This document shows positions 32,256-40,159 of a stretch of 64,000 nt of DNA, piece after piece. Location of the stretch: positions 4,711,417 through 4,775,416 of the forward strand of contig NZ_SOAU01000001.1 in NCBI RefSeq assembly GCF_004364865.1, written 5' to 3'. The notes under the pieces are model-generated. The model ran no database searches and was not told the DNA's origin. It saw nothing but the letters and a program-made list of their open reading frames with translations. The translations under genes and the position numbers were made by a program. Numbering within the stretch: position 1 is the stretch's first letter; each line of letters opens with the position of its first letter. This stretch comes from Ilumatobacter fluminis. GTDB lineage: Bacteria; Actinomycetota; Acidimicrobiia; Acidimicrobiales; Ilumatobacteraceae.

Positions 32256-33184
32256 TGCCGTCCCCCTTCGATCGCGTCCTCGACCGGGTCGACCGTCGTC
32301 CGGCCGGTCGCCGCCAGGAAGAGCTCGGACAGGGTCGGTGCCTCGACGCCGAAGTCGGTGATCGGGGCGTGCTGGCGCACTGCGTCGAGCACGTCGGCAG
32401 CATCGGTGACGGGCGGGAGCAGCAGTCGCGAACCTCGCGCCGACCGTTCGATCCGGTCGATGTCGAACCTCGACACCCAGCCGTCGTCGACCGGCGCGTC
32501 GACACGGAGGTAGCGATCGGAGCTCGCCGAGCGCAGGTCGGCGAGCCGACCACGGAGGACGACCTGACCGCGATCGATCATCACGATCGACTCGCACAGA
32601 TGCTCCACGAGATCGAGTTGATGACTCGAGAACACCAGATGACCGCCGCCGTCGACGTGGCGACGGATCACGTCCGACAAGAATTCGACGGCGGTCGGGT
32701 CGAGCCCGGCGAATGGTTCGTCGAGCACGAGCAGGTCGGGCGTGTGCACCATCGCCACCGCGAGCTGGACCCGCTGCGACATGCCGCCCGAGAGGTCGCG
32801 GATCGGGTCGTTCGCTCGTTCGGACAGCCCGAGTCGCTCGAGCAGGTCGTCGGCGCGCTCGCCTGCGTCGCGACGGTCGATGCCGTAGAGCCGCGCGATC
32901 CAGACCAGGTGGTCGTGCACCCGCATCTCGCGATAGAGGCCACGCTCCTGGGGCATGTAGCCCCACCGACGGCGGTCGTCGGCGCCCACCGGCCGTCCGT
33001 TCCACTCGACCGAGCCGCCGTCGGGGTCGAGCACCCCGAAGACGATCCGCATCAAGGTGGTCTTGCCGGCACCGTTCGGTCCGAGGAGGCCGACGATCGT
33101 GCCGGGCGGCACGTCGAGGTCGACACCGTCGAGCACGCGCCGCTGTTCGAACGCCTGGACGATCCCGCGTACAGCCAAGGTCAC
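32252..33184 (-). CDS. ABC transporter ATP-binding protein, NatA-like
   Basis: A 310-residue ATPase with Walker A GPNGAGKTT, Q-loop GYMPQERGLYREM, signature LSGGMSQRV, Walker B LLVLDEPFAGLDP and H-loop FSSHQLDLV. All catalytic motifs are intact, unlike the 14.9 kb ATPase, which lacks the H-loop His. The start is GTG 33184. It is first in the two-gene operon and divergent from the thiolase. Confidence 0.94.
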   Translation of the reverse strand: MTLAVRGIVQAFEQRRVLDGVDLDVPPGTIVGLLGPNGAGKTTLMRIVFGVLDPDGGSVEWNGRPVGADDRRRWGYMPQERGLYREMRVHDHLVWIARLYGIDRRDAGERADDLLERLGLSERANDPIRDLSGGMSQRVQLAVAMVHTPDLLVLDEPFAGLDPTAVEFLSDVIRRHVDGGGHLVFSSHQLDLVEHLCESIVMIDRGQVVLRGRLADLRSASSDRYLRVDAPVDDGWVSRFDIDRIERSARGSRLLLPPVTDAADVLDAVRQHAPITDFGVEAPTLSELFLAATGRTTVDPVEDAIEGGRQ

Positions 33185-33264
33185 CGCGACACCCTGCCAG
33201 GAAACCGGGCTCGATCCGACGCGGGGCCGAAACCCACGAGTCGATCTCGTTGGCTACCGCGCGG

Positions 33265-33270
33265 TAACCT
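33265..33270 (+). promoter_or_regulatory. -10 element, leaderless start of thiolase
   Basis: TAACCT, six bases before ATG 33277. Confidence 0.55.
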
Positions 33271-33276
33271 CGGCCC

Positions 33277-34458
33277 ATGTCTGGTTCCGTCATCGTTGCC
33301 GGCGCTCGTACCCCGATCGGGAAGATGTCGGGCGCCCTCACCTCACTCTCGGCTGCCGAGCTCGGCGGCCACGCCATCTCGGCCGCTCTCGAACGTGCGG
33401 GCGTGAGCCCCGACCAGGTCGACCACGTCATCATGGGTCAGGTGCTCATGGCCGGTCAGGGCCAGGTTCCCGCCCGCCAGGCGGCGGTCAACGCCGGTAT
33501 CCCGATGCGGGTGCCGTCGGTGAACATCAACAAGGTGTGTCTGTCGGGCCTCAACTCGATCTACCTGGCGCACCAGATGATCGCCTCGGGTGACGCGGAC
33601 ATCGTCGTCGCCGGCGGCATGGAGTCGATGACGAACGCGCCCTACCTCGCTCGCGGCGCCCGTGGCGGCTTCCGCTACGGCAACGTCGAACTCGAGGATG
33701 CGATCATCCGTGACGGTCTCTGGTGTGCGTTCGATGCTTGCCTGATGGGCACCGCCACCGACGGCTACAGCGCCGGCATCACCCGCCAGCAGATGGACGA
33801 GGTCGCCGCTGCGTCGCACGAACGTGCCGCCACCGCCACCAAGGACGGCGTCCTCGCCGACGAGATCGCCCCGATCTCGATCCCGCAGCGCAAGGGAGAT
33901 CCGGTGCTCGTCGAACACGACGAGGGCGTGCGACCCGGCACCACCGCCGACAGCCTCGGCAAGCTCCGCCCGGCGTTCGTCGACGACGGCACCATCACCG
34001 CCGGCAATGCCTCGCAGATCTCCGACGGCGGCTCCGCCGTGGTGATGATGTCGCAGCGCGCCGCTGCCGAGTGCGGTGTCGATCCGCTCGGCGAGGTCGT
34101 CAGCTACGGCATGGTCGCCGGACCCGACAACCCGTCGCTCAACCTGCAGCCGGCCAACGCCATCCGCGCCGCGCTCGCCAAGACCGACCTGTCGATCGGC
34201 GACATCAGCGTGTTCGAACTCAACGAGGCGTTCGCCGCCGTCGGCATTGCCTCGGCCGACGATCTGGGCATCTCGCTCGACGTCGTCAACCCGAACGGTG
34301 GTGCGATCGCCCTCGGTCACCCGATCGGCATGAGCGGCAACCGACTGGCGCTGACGCTGCTGCACGAGCTGCGTCGTCGCGGCGGCGGTGTCGGTGCTGC
34401 GGCGCTGTGCGGCGGTGGCGGTCAGGGTGATGCGCTGATCGTGCGCGCCAACGGCTGA
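33277..34458 (+). CDS. acetyl-CoA acetyltransferase (thiolase)
   Basis: A 393-residue thiolase. The nucleophilic Cys lies in VNINKVCLSGLNSIYLAHQM; the catalytic His is in GGAIALGHPIGMSGNRLAL and the second Cys in LCGGGGQGDALIV. Length and the N-terminal VIVAGARTPIGKMSGAL fit biosynthetic/degradative acetoacetyl-CoA thiolases. It could supply acetoacetyl-CoA toward the crotonyl-CoA used by the nearby CcrA, but the intervening reductase and dehydratase genes are not in this window. Confidence 0.95.
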   Translation: MSGSVIVAGARTPIGKMSGALTSLSAAELGGHAISAALERAGVSPDQVDHVIMGQVLMAGQGQVPARQAAVNAGIPMRVPSVNINKVCLSGLNSIYLAHQMIASGDADIVVAGGMESMTNAPYLARGARGGFRYGNVELEDAIIRDGLWCAFDACLMGTATDGYSAGITRQQMDEVAAASHERAATATKDGVLADEIAPISIPQRKGDPVLVEHDEGVRPGTTADSLGKLRPAFVDDGTITAGNASQISDGGSAVVMMSQRAAAECGVDPLGEVVSYGMVAGPDNPSLNLQPANAIRAALAKTDLSIGDISVFELNEAFAAVGIASADDLGISLDVVNPNGGAIALGHPIGMSGNRLALTLLHELRRRGGGVGAAALCGGGGQGDALIVRANG

Positions 34459-34486
34459 AGCCCTTAACGGGGGTCGTGTTCGGTGT

Positions 34487-34508
34487 CGATCACCCGTCCG
34501 GGTGATCG
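34487..34508. terminator. 10-bp hairpin after thiolase
   Basis: CGATCACCCG, loop TC, CGGGTGATCG. It shares the GATCACCCG arm with the palindrome at 10883-10920. Confidence 0.7.
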
Positions 34509-34567
34509 GCGTCGGTGCGGCGTCAGATCTTCCGGCGCTTTTTGACCGCCGTTTGACGTGCAAACGG

Positions 34568-34596
34568 TTGACACCCGTTCGTCACGTTCGTAACGT
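34568..34596 (+). promoter_or_regulatory. housekeeping-type promoter of small RNA
   Basis: TTGACA at 34568-34573, 17-base spacer, TAACGT at 34591-34596. It is the best -35/-10 match I found in the window and is not followed by a coding frame. Confidence 0.75.
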
Positions 34597-34602
34597 AATC
34601 GA

Positions 34603-34715
34603 CACATACGACGAGGAACTCTCCCTGAGTGCTCACGTCGTGAACGAGGCGTCATCCGAACCGACCGGCCCGTCCGCCCGCTACCGGTTGGTGAGGATGG
34701 CGCCTCGTTCTTTTT
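34603..34715 (+). ncRNA. predicted small structured RNA with intrinsic terminator
   Basis: About 113 bases. Hairpin 1: ACGACG (34608-34613) with CGTCGT (34636-34641), and an inner ACTC/GAGT stem closing on TCCCT. Hairpin 2: GAACGAGGCG (34642-34651) with CGCCTCGTTC (34701-34710); then a T-G pair, CATCC/GGATG, a GA/GA internal loop and ACCGACCGG/CCGGTTGGT, ending in a C-rich 15-base loop. TTTTT follows directly at 34711-34715, rare in this GC-rich sequence. No open reading frame of note. Two hairpins with C-rich loops recall the actinobacterial 6C RNA, but runs of six C are absent, so it is not assigned to that family. It could also be a leader/attenuator for the YggT-like gene. Confidence 0.65.
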
Positions 34716-34856
34716 CCGGCGACGCGCTGCCATCCGACCACCGTGTCGAGCAGGCATGCCGAGCAGTGCGACGGCCAGTCGACCATCGTGCGCGGTCGGC
34801 TGTGTGAGATGCGCGACAATCGACGCATCGATCCGTCGAACCAGTGAGGTACCGCC

Positions 34857-35483
34857 GTGACGCAACCGATGACTCCCAGCCCCGGACCCCAATCCGGGAC
34901 GCCGTACTCGACCGTGCCACCGGCCGACGACGGCTCGTACCTGCACCCCGAGAAGCGGGCCATCTTGTGGGTGCTGCGGGCGATCACGTACCTGATCTAC
35001 GCCTACCTCATCTTCGTCCAGATCATCCTGGCGCTCGGCTTCATCCTGCTCCTGCTCGGGGCCAACCCGTCGAGCGGCTTCGTGGAGTGGTGGTACCGCA
35101 ACCTCGACCGGGTGATGGAACCGTTCCGTGGCATCTTCACCCCGATCGAGCTCGGTACGACGCAGGGCAACGAGGTCGAGTCGATCTTCGAGACGTCGGT
35201 GCTGTTCGCCATGATCATCTACGCGATCGTCGCCATCGCCGTCTCCGCGTTCGCGAGCTGGCTCGGCAAGCGGATGCACCGGCTCGACGTCGAAGATCGT
35301 GCGTACCACGAGCGGATGGCCTACGAGCGCCAGGCCTACCTCGATCGGGTCAGCGCCGAGCGGGTCGCCAACACCAACGCTCAGACCGTGGCACAGGCAA
35401 CGGCACAGCAACCGACGACCCCGGCCGCAACACCCCCCCCGGCAGCACCGCCGCAGCAGCCGCCGGCACCGCCGACCGGCTGA
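34857..35483 (+). CDS. YggT-like membrane protein with Pro/Ala-rich tail
   Basis: A 208-residue protein. Two TM helices (ILWVLRAITYLIYAYLIFVQ with continuation, and VLFAMIIYAIVAIAVSAFAS) flank a loop with ANPSSGFVEWWYRNLDRVME and PFRGIF, which resembles the YggT motif. A helical region (YERQAYLDRVSAERVANTNA) and a Pro/Ala/Gln-rich tail follow. YggT proteins are linked to envelope or division functions but are poorly defined. Start GTG 34857 has a weak GAGGT ten bases upstream. Confidence 0.8.
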   Translation: MTQPMTPSPGPQSGTPYSTVPPADDGSYLHPEKRAILWVLRAITYLIYAYLIFVQIILALGFILLLLGANPSSGFVEWWYRNLDRVMEPFRGIFTPIELGTTQGNEVESIFETSVLFAMIIYAIVAIAVSAFASWLGKRMHRLDVEDRAYHERMAYERQAYLDRVSAERVANTNAQTVAQATAQQPTTPAATPPPAAPPQQPPAPPTG

Positions 35484-35490
35484 GCCACCG

Positions 35491-36099
35491 TCAGGCGTCG
35501 ATCGCGCGGCGCCCCTCGAGTGCCCGACCGAGCGTGAGCTCGTCGGCGTACTCGAGGTCGCCCCCGACGGGTAGCCCGGACGCGATCCGGGTCACCGACA
35601 ATCCCAACGGCTTCAGGATGCGCGCCAGGTACATGGCCGTCACCTCGCCCTCGGTGTTGGGGTTGGTGCAGACGATGACTTCCTCGACGCCCTCGGGCCC
35701 GAGTCGGTTCAACAGTTCGCGGATCTTCAGTTGCTCGGGCCCGATGCCCTCGAGCGGGCTCATCGCGCCGAGCAACACGTGGTAGCGGCCCCGATACTCG
35801 CCGGTCTTCTCGATCGCGACGATGTCGCGCGACTCCTCGACCACACAGATGATCGACGAGTCGCGTCGATCGTCGCTGCAGTAGCCGCAGAGGTCGGATT
35901 CGGACACGTTGAAGCAGCGCTCGCAGAAACGAACCCGCGCCTTGGCGTCGCGGATCGCGGACGCCAACCGGTTGGCGTCGTCGTCGGACACCTTGAGCAG
36001 GTGGAACGCGATCCGCTGCGCCGACTTCGGACCGATCCCCGGCAGGCGACCGAGCTCGTCGATCAGCGCTTGGACGGGAGGGGTGTAGGTGTGCGCCAC
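35491..36099 (-). CDS. recR: recombination protein RecR
   Basis: A 202-residue protein with the full RecR layout: N-terminal HhH ([20 protein letters not shown]), the four-Cys zinc finger ([20 protein letters not shown]), the Toprim domain ([20 protein letters not shown]) and the C-terminal Walker-like end ([20 protein letters not shown]). RecR works with RecF/RecO to load RecA at gaps. It begins four bases after the dnaX stop, the common dnaX-recR operon, here without the ybaB gene often found between them. Confidence 0.97.
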   Translation of the reverse strand: MAHTYTPPVQALIDELGRLPGIGPKSAQRIAFHLLKVSDDDANRLASAIRDAKARVRFCERCFNVSESDLCGYCSDDRRDSSIICVVEESRDIVAIEKTGEYRGRYHVLLGAMSPLEGIGPEQLKIRELLNRLGPEGVEEVIVCTNPNTEGEVTAMYLARILKPLGLSVTRIASGLPVGGDLEYADELTLGRALEGRRAIDA

Positions 36100-36103
36100 G
36101 GCG

Positions 36104-38017
36104 TCAGGCTCGATCGTCCGGGATCAACTCGGAGCCGGGGAACGCCTCGGCCAGTCGCTCGACCGGCGTCTTGACCGCCTCGGGCGGCGCATCGGTGAGC
36201 TCGGAGAGGTCGATCTCGTCGTCGTCGTCGGGGACGTAGGCGGTGGGTTCCGGTTCGGGGTCGGGCTCCGCCGCAGCGGCTCGGGTCGCACGTTCGAGCG
36301 CCGACTCGCGCGGCGCTGCCGGTTCGGCCGGCTGAGCAGCGGGAGCGGGTGCCGGAGCCGGGGCGGTCGCGCCGCCGCCGTTGCCACCGCCACCGCTGAT
36401 CGTGTTGCCGCCGGCCACGAACCGGATCGAGATCGGCGAGCCGACGGCCGCCGTCAGCGCGGCTTCGACGTCGGACTGGTGCTCGGCGCACTTGGCGCCG
36501 TGCGCCTCGTTCGGGACACTGAACGAGGCGACGCCGTCGGCCTCGCCGACGAACTCGCCGGCCGAGTAGAGCGCTCGCACGAGCGGCTTGAGCTGGCTCT
36601 TGACCGTGTTCTGCCACGCGTCGGCGACCGACACGCTCAGTGCCGGTGCCGGTGCCGGTGCCGGTGCCGGCGCTGGTGCGGGTGCCGGTGCTGGTGCGGG
36701 TGCAGCTGCCGGTGTCGGTGTTGGTGCCGGTGCGGGTGCGGCTGCCGCCGGTTCGGGAGCCGGTGCGGCGGCGGGTGCCTCGGGTGCGGGCTCGGCCGTC
36801 TGCTTGGCCGCGGGCTGCGGCCGCCGAGCGGCGCCGCCGAGCTTGGCGCGACCCGTCGACGGATCGCGGGGCACCGGTTCGGCAGCCGGTGCCGCCGCCA
36901 CGCCTCGTTCGCGCAGCTCCTTGAGCTGTTGTTCGAGTCGCTCGACCCGCGCCGCCACGGCGTCGACGTCGCCGCCGGCCTCGTCGCTCGTGAGCTGCAC
37001 GAGCGCCACCTCGATCAGGATGCGCGGATCGGGCGCGTGGCGCATGTCGACCAGGATCGAGCCGAGCCGTTCGATCGCCCGCACGAGCCCGGCGGCGCCG
37101 AGCTGCTGGGCGCGCGCGGCGAGCGCGTCGACCTGTTCGGCGGGCAGCACCACCAGCTCGGGCGCCATCAGCGACAAGAAACCGTTGCGGAGGTGTCGGA
37201 CCAGGTCTTCGGTGACCGTGCGCGGGTCGTGGCCCAGGCTCACGGCGTGCCCCATCGCCGTCAGGACCCGGCCGGGGTCGCGTTCGATGAGGCCGTCGAC
37301 GAACTCGTCGAGGTCGACGACGTCGCCCATGTCGCCACCCGTGGTCGCCAGCAACTCGAGCGCCGACAGGGTGTCACGTGCCGAACCGCCGCCGCGCACG
37401 AGTGCGGCGTCGAGCGCCGCCTGCGGCAGCTCGAGACCGGCATCGTCGGCGACCCACTTGACGTGTTCGGCGAGCGCATCGCTCGGCAGCAGGTGGAACT
37501 GGAGGTGCTGGGTGCGCGACCGGATGGTGTCGAGCACCTTCTGGGGATCGGTGGTCGCGAGCACGAACACGACGTGGGGCGGGGGCTCTTCGAGCGTCTT
37601 CAGCAGCGCCGCCGACGCCTCCTTCGTGAGCATGTGGACCTCGTCGAGGATGTACACCTTGTGGCGGCCCGCGGTACCCAGCGACGCCTTTTCGATGAGG
37701 TCGCGCATTGCGTCGATGCCGCGGTTCGAGGCGGCGTCGAGTTCGTGCACGTCGTAGCTGGTGCCGCGTTCGACAGCGAGGCACGAGTCGCACTCGCAGC
37801 ACGGCTCGCCGTCGACGACGTTGTTGCAGTTGAGGACCTTGGCCAGGATGCGCGCCGAGGTGGTCTTGCCGGTGCCACGCGGGCCGGAGAACAGGTAGGC
37901 CTGGCCTTCACGGCCCGTCATCACGGCGTCGCGCAGCGCACGGACGACGTGTTCTTGGCCCTTCAGTTCGCTGAAGCGGCGGGGCCGGTAGCGGCGATAG
38001 AGCGACTGGGTTGCCAT
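36104..38017 (-). CDS. dnaX: DNA polymerase III subunit gamma/tau
   Basis: A 637-residue clamp-loader ATPase. Visible are Walker A ([11 protein letters not shown]), the zinc module ([17 protein letters not shown]), Walker B ([11 protein letters not shown]) and the sensor region ([11 protein letters not shown] missing the usual Cys). A long Ala/Pro-rich linker encoded at about 36640-36790 separates the motor from the tau-type C-terminal domain ([20 protein letters not shown]). ATG 38017 is preceded by TAGGGT at eight bases; an upstream longer reading adds unconserved residues. No slippery A-run is present, so a frameshifted short form is unlikely. Confidence 0.96.
   Translation of the reverse strand: MATQSLYRRYRPRRFSELKGQEHVVRALRDAVMTGREGQAYLFSGPRGTGKTTSARILAKVLNCNNVVDGEPCCECDSCLAVERGTSYDVHELDAASNRGIDAMRDLIEKASLGTAGRHKVYILDEVHMLTKEASAALLKTLEEPPPHVVFVLATTDPQKVLDTIRSRTQHLQFHLLPSDALAEHVKWVADDAGLELPQAALDAALVRGGGSARDTLSALELLATTGGDMGDVVDLDEFVDGLIERDPGRVLTAMGHAVSLGHDPRTVTEDLVRHLRNGFLSLMAPELVVLPAEQVDALAARAQQLGAAGLVRAIERLGSILVDMRHAPDPRILIEVALVQLTSDEAGGDVDAVAARVERLEQQLKELRERGVAAAPAAEPVPRDPSTGRAKLGGAARRPQPAAKQTAEPAPEAPAAAPAPEPAAAAPAPAPTPTPAAAPAPAPAPAPAPAPAPAPAPALSVSVADAWQNTVKSQLKPLVRALYSAGEFVGEADGVASFSVPNEAHGAKCAEHQSDVEAALTAAVGSPISIRFVAGGNTISGGGGNGGGATAPAPAPAPAAQPAEPAAPRESALERATRAAAAEPDPEPEPTAYVPDDDDEIDLSELTDAPPEAVKTPVERLAEAFPGSELIPDDRA
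36640..36740 (-). repeat. hexanucleotide-like repeat in dnaX linker
   Basis: Plus-strand GGTGCC/GGTGCG units repeat more than ten times, encoding alternating Pro-Ala. Likely length-variable. Confidence 0.8.
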
Positions 38018-38025
38018 CGCTGCCA

Positions 38026-38031
38026 ACCCTA
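38026..38031 (-). promoter_or_regulatory. -10 element, leaderless start of dnaX
   Basis: TAGGGT on the minus strand, eight bases before ATG 38017. Confidence 0.55.
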
Positions 38032-38126
38032 CCGAGTGGGTGTCGCACCGTCGTGAGGGGTGCTCGCTCACCCTCGCCGCGCGACCCCGGCTCGGAGAGT
38101 GCCCGGCTCGCGAGGGGTCCACTGGC

Positions 38127-38132
38127 TACCGT
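38127..38132 (+). promoter_or_regulatory. -10 element, leaderless start of CopC/CopD gene
   Basis: TACCGT, seven bases before GTG 38140. Confidence 0.6.
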
Positions 38133-38139
38133 GGTCGTC

Positions 38140-40086
38140 GTGGGTCTGCGAACCCGTGTTCCCTCCGAGGCCACCGGACGGCCGAACGTCGCGCTCGTCG
38201 CGGCGTACCTCGTCGCGTGCGTGGCCGCCCTCGTCGGCGCCTTCCTCCCGTCGACCGCCGGCGCGCAGGATGCGTCCAACTCTCTGCAGGAGATCACGCC
38301 GGCCGACGGTGCCGTGCTCGACACGTCGCCGACCGAGATCGTGCTGGTCTTCACCCAGGAGATCGCCGACGACCAGACGCCGGCCCTGTCGCTGGCCTGC
38401 AACCGCGAGACGCAGTCGGTCGGTGACCCGCAGCTCGACGCCGACGCGTTCATCGTCACCTTCGAGGTGCTCGCGCCGGTGCCGCGCGGGTCGTGCTTCG
38501 TGTCGTGGTTCCTCCGTGACGCCGAACAGACGGTGATCGCCACCGACACCTCGACGTTCAGCGTCACCTCCGATCCGCCGGTCACCGACGGCACGACCGC
38601 CCCCACCGACACCACCGCAGCAGGGTTCGACACGGTGCCCGCGGTGCCGACCGAGGTCTCCACCGCCGACGCCGAGGTCTCCACCGGCAGTACCGACGGC
38701 GCGATCTGGCTCGGCCGGATGCTGTCGACGATGGCGATCCTGGTGATCTTCGGATCGCTCGCGCTGATCAGCGTCGGGTGGCCCGAAGGGCCCGAGTACA
38801 TCGTGACGGTCCGGTTCCTCCGGCTCACCTGGGCCGTCGGCCTGATCGGCACGCTCATCTACGTGGTCGGGTTCTCGGCGCAGTTCGCCGACGGATCGTT
38901 CGGCAGTGGGCTCAGTCCGGGCGCGTGGCTCGACCTCAACGACGCCGGCTGGGACGGCCGAGGTGCCCTCCTGCGTCTCGTGTTCGTCGCCGCGTGCGGC
39001 TGGGTGGTCGTCCGCCCCGAGCGCATCATCGACCCGACCACGGCGATGTGGGCGTGGCTGATCCCGGGCGCAGCCATCATCACCGTCGCGATGAGCCGCA
39101 CCGACGGCCCGGCGCCGTTCATCGGGTTCCTGGTCGGCATCGTCCACGTGGCCTCGTCGGCGATCTGGTTCGGTGGCGCAGCGCTCGTGGCGCGCGTCGT
39201 CCTGGCCGGTCCGGGCGAGGACGACCTGGTCCAGGCCACCAAGGCGTTCTGCAAGATCTCCGTGCCGGCCATGCTCTTCACCTGCATCACCGGCGTGATC
39301 CAGATGGTGCGCCTCGACGGCGGCGACCTGTTCTCGTCGAGCCACGGTCGTGTGGTGCTGCTCAAAGCCGTCGGCGTCGCCGCCATGCTCGCCGTCGCGC
39401 TCGCCGCCCGCCAACAGGTGATGCTCCGACTCGATCGTGCGCAAGAGCTGACCGCCCCGGCGGCCGACCGGTTCCGCCGTGCCTTCACCGCCGAGGCGGC
39501 GATCGGGGTCGTCGTGCTCATGTTCTCGGGCTGGCTCGTGTCGCTCGAACCGGCCAAGGCCGATCCGCTCGCCGGCGAGGAGTACCTGCCGGCCATGTTC
39601 TTCACCGACCCGACGTCGGGGATCGACGCCCGGGTGTCGATCGCACCGGGCCGGGTCGGGCGCAACGGGTTCAAGGTCGAACTCGAGTCGCCTCCCGAGG
39701 GCGTCACCGGGCTGTCGCTCCGGTTCGTCCCGCCGAACGATGCAGCGCCGTGCGACGTGGCGACCCAGACCGGCGGTTGTGAGGTGACGCAGCCGATCAA
39801 CCTGACCGGCGCCGGCACCGCCGTGCTCCTGACCGAGAACGGTCTGCCGCTGGGTGTTCCGGGCACGTGGACACTCGAGGTGTCGGGCGCCACCGGCCAG
39901 GGCGTGTTGCAGGGCGCCCAGAACACGTTCCTCGTCGTGTCGGCCGACGGCACCGTCGCCTCGGTGGTCGAGACGACGACCACCATCGCCGGCACCGTGC
40001 AGACGAGTGTCGTCCAGTCGCCCGACGACACGGCGGGCTTCGCCACCACCACGACGACGACCACCACCTCGACGACCGTCCCGTAG
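38140..40086 (+). CDS. CopC-CopD fusion, copper-resistance-type membrane protein
   Basis: A 648-residue protein. Signal peptide (about 16-40, ending TAGAQ), a CopC-like beta domain (EITPADGAVLDTSPTEIVLV to STFSVTSD), Thr-rich linker, then about eight TM helices of the CopD/YcnJ type (SSAIWFGGAALVARVVLAGP), a C-terminal external domain and a Thr-rich tail. CopC proteins normally start with a copper-binding His right after the signal peptide; here the mature start reads QDASNSLQEI, so that ligand seems missing. Copper handling is therefore uncertain. Start GTG 38140 is set by the -10 element. Confidence 0.88.
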   Translation: MGLRTRVPSEATGRPNVALVAAYLVACVAALVGAFLPSTAGAQDASNSLQEITPADGAVLDTSPTEIVLVFTQEIADDQTPALSLACNRETQSVGDPQLDADAFIVTFEVLAPVPRGSCFVSWFLRDAEQTVIATDTSTFSVTSDPPVTDGTTAPTDTTAAGFDTVPAVPTEVSTADAEVSTGSTDGAIWLGRMLSTMAILVIFGSLALISVGWPEGPEYIVTVRFLRLTWAVGLIGTLIYVVGFSAQFADGSFGSGLSPGAWLDLNDAGWDGRGALLRLVFVAACGWVVVRPERIIDPTTAMWAWLIPGAAIITVAMSRTDGPAPFIGFLVGIVHVASSAIWFGGAALVARVVLAGPGEDDLVQATKAFCKISVPAMLFTCITGVIQMVRLDGGDLFSSSHGRVVLLKAVGVAAMLAVALAARQQVMLRLDRAQELTAPAADRFRRAFTAEAAIGVVVLMFSGWLVSLEPAKADPLAGEEYLPAMFFTDPTSGIDARVSIAPGRVGRNGFKVELESPPEGVTGLSLRFVPPNDAAPCDVATQTGGCEVTQPINLTGAGTAVLLTENGLPLGVPGTWTLEVSGATGQGVLQGAQNTFLVVSADGTVASVVETTTTIAGTVQTSVVQSPDDTAGFATTTTTTTTSTTVP

Positions 40087-40114
40087 AACAGATGGGGTCA
40101 GGCACCTTCTGTTC
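40086..40114. repeat. 29-bp palindromic element, intact copy
   Basis: Bounded by GAACAGA and TCTGTTC with GGGGTCAGGCACC inside. Its exact reverse complement is found at 40144-40159 plus 41372-41387, split by the IS30 insertion. Together they would form a 29-bp inverted repeat with a 29-base spacer between two convergent genes. Confidence 0.85.
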
Positions 40115-40159
40115 GCAACCGAACGGTCGAATTCCAGCCACCTGAACAGAAGGTGCCTG

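Larger units (their letters stand above)
34459..34856. other. intergenic region with terminator and small RNA gene
   Basis: About 400 bases without a protein gene. It holds the thiolase hairpin (34487-34508), a consensus-like promoter (34568-34596), a predicted structured RNA ending in a T-run (34715), and about 140 bases before the YggT-like gene with GACAAT at 34815-34820 as a possible -10. Confidence 0.75.

Noticed and set aside
34603..34715. Direct assignment of the small RNA to the 6C RNA family
   Set aside because: Both hairpins are C-rich in the loop but no run of six cytosines is present, so only a resemblance is noted.
36640..36740. Short regular repeats as a CRISPR array
   Set aside because: Units are six bases, in frame, and encode Pro-Ala in dnaX; no spacers.
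36104..38017. Programmed frameshift producing a short gamma form of DnaX
   Set aside because: No A-rich slippery site is present in the GC-rich linker region.
38018..38139. Signal recognition particle RNA next to dnaX
   Set aside because: The gap lacks the conserved GGAA tetraloop and its flanking asymmetric loop sequence.
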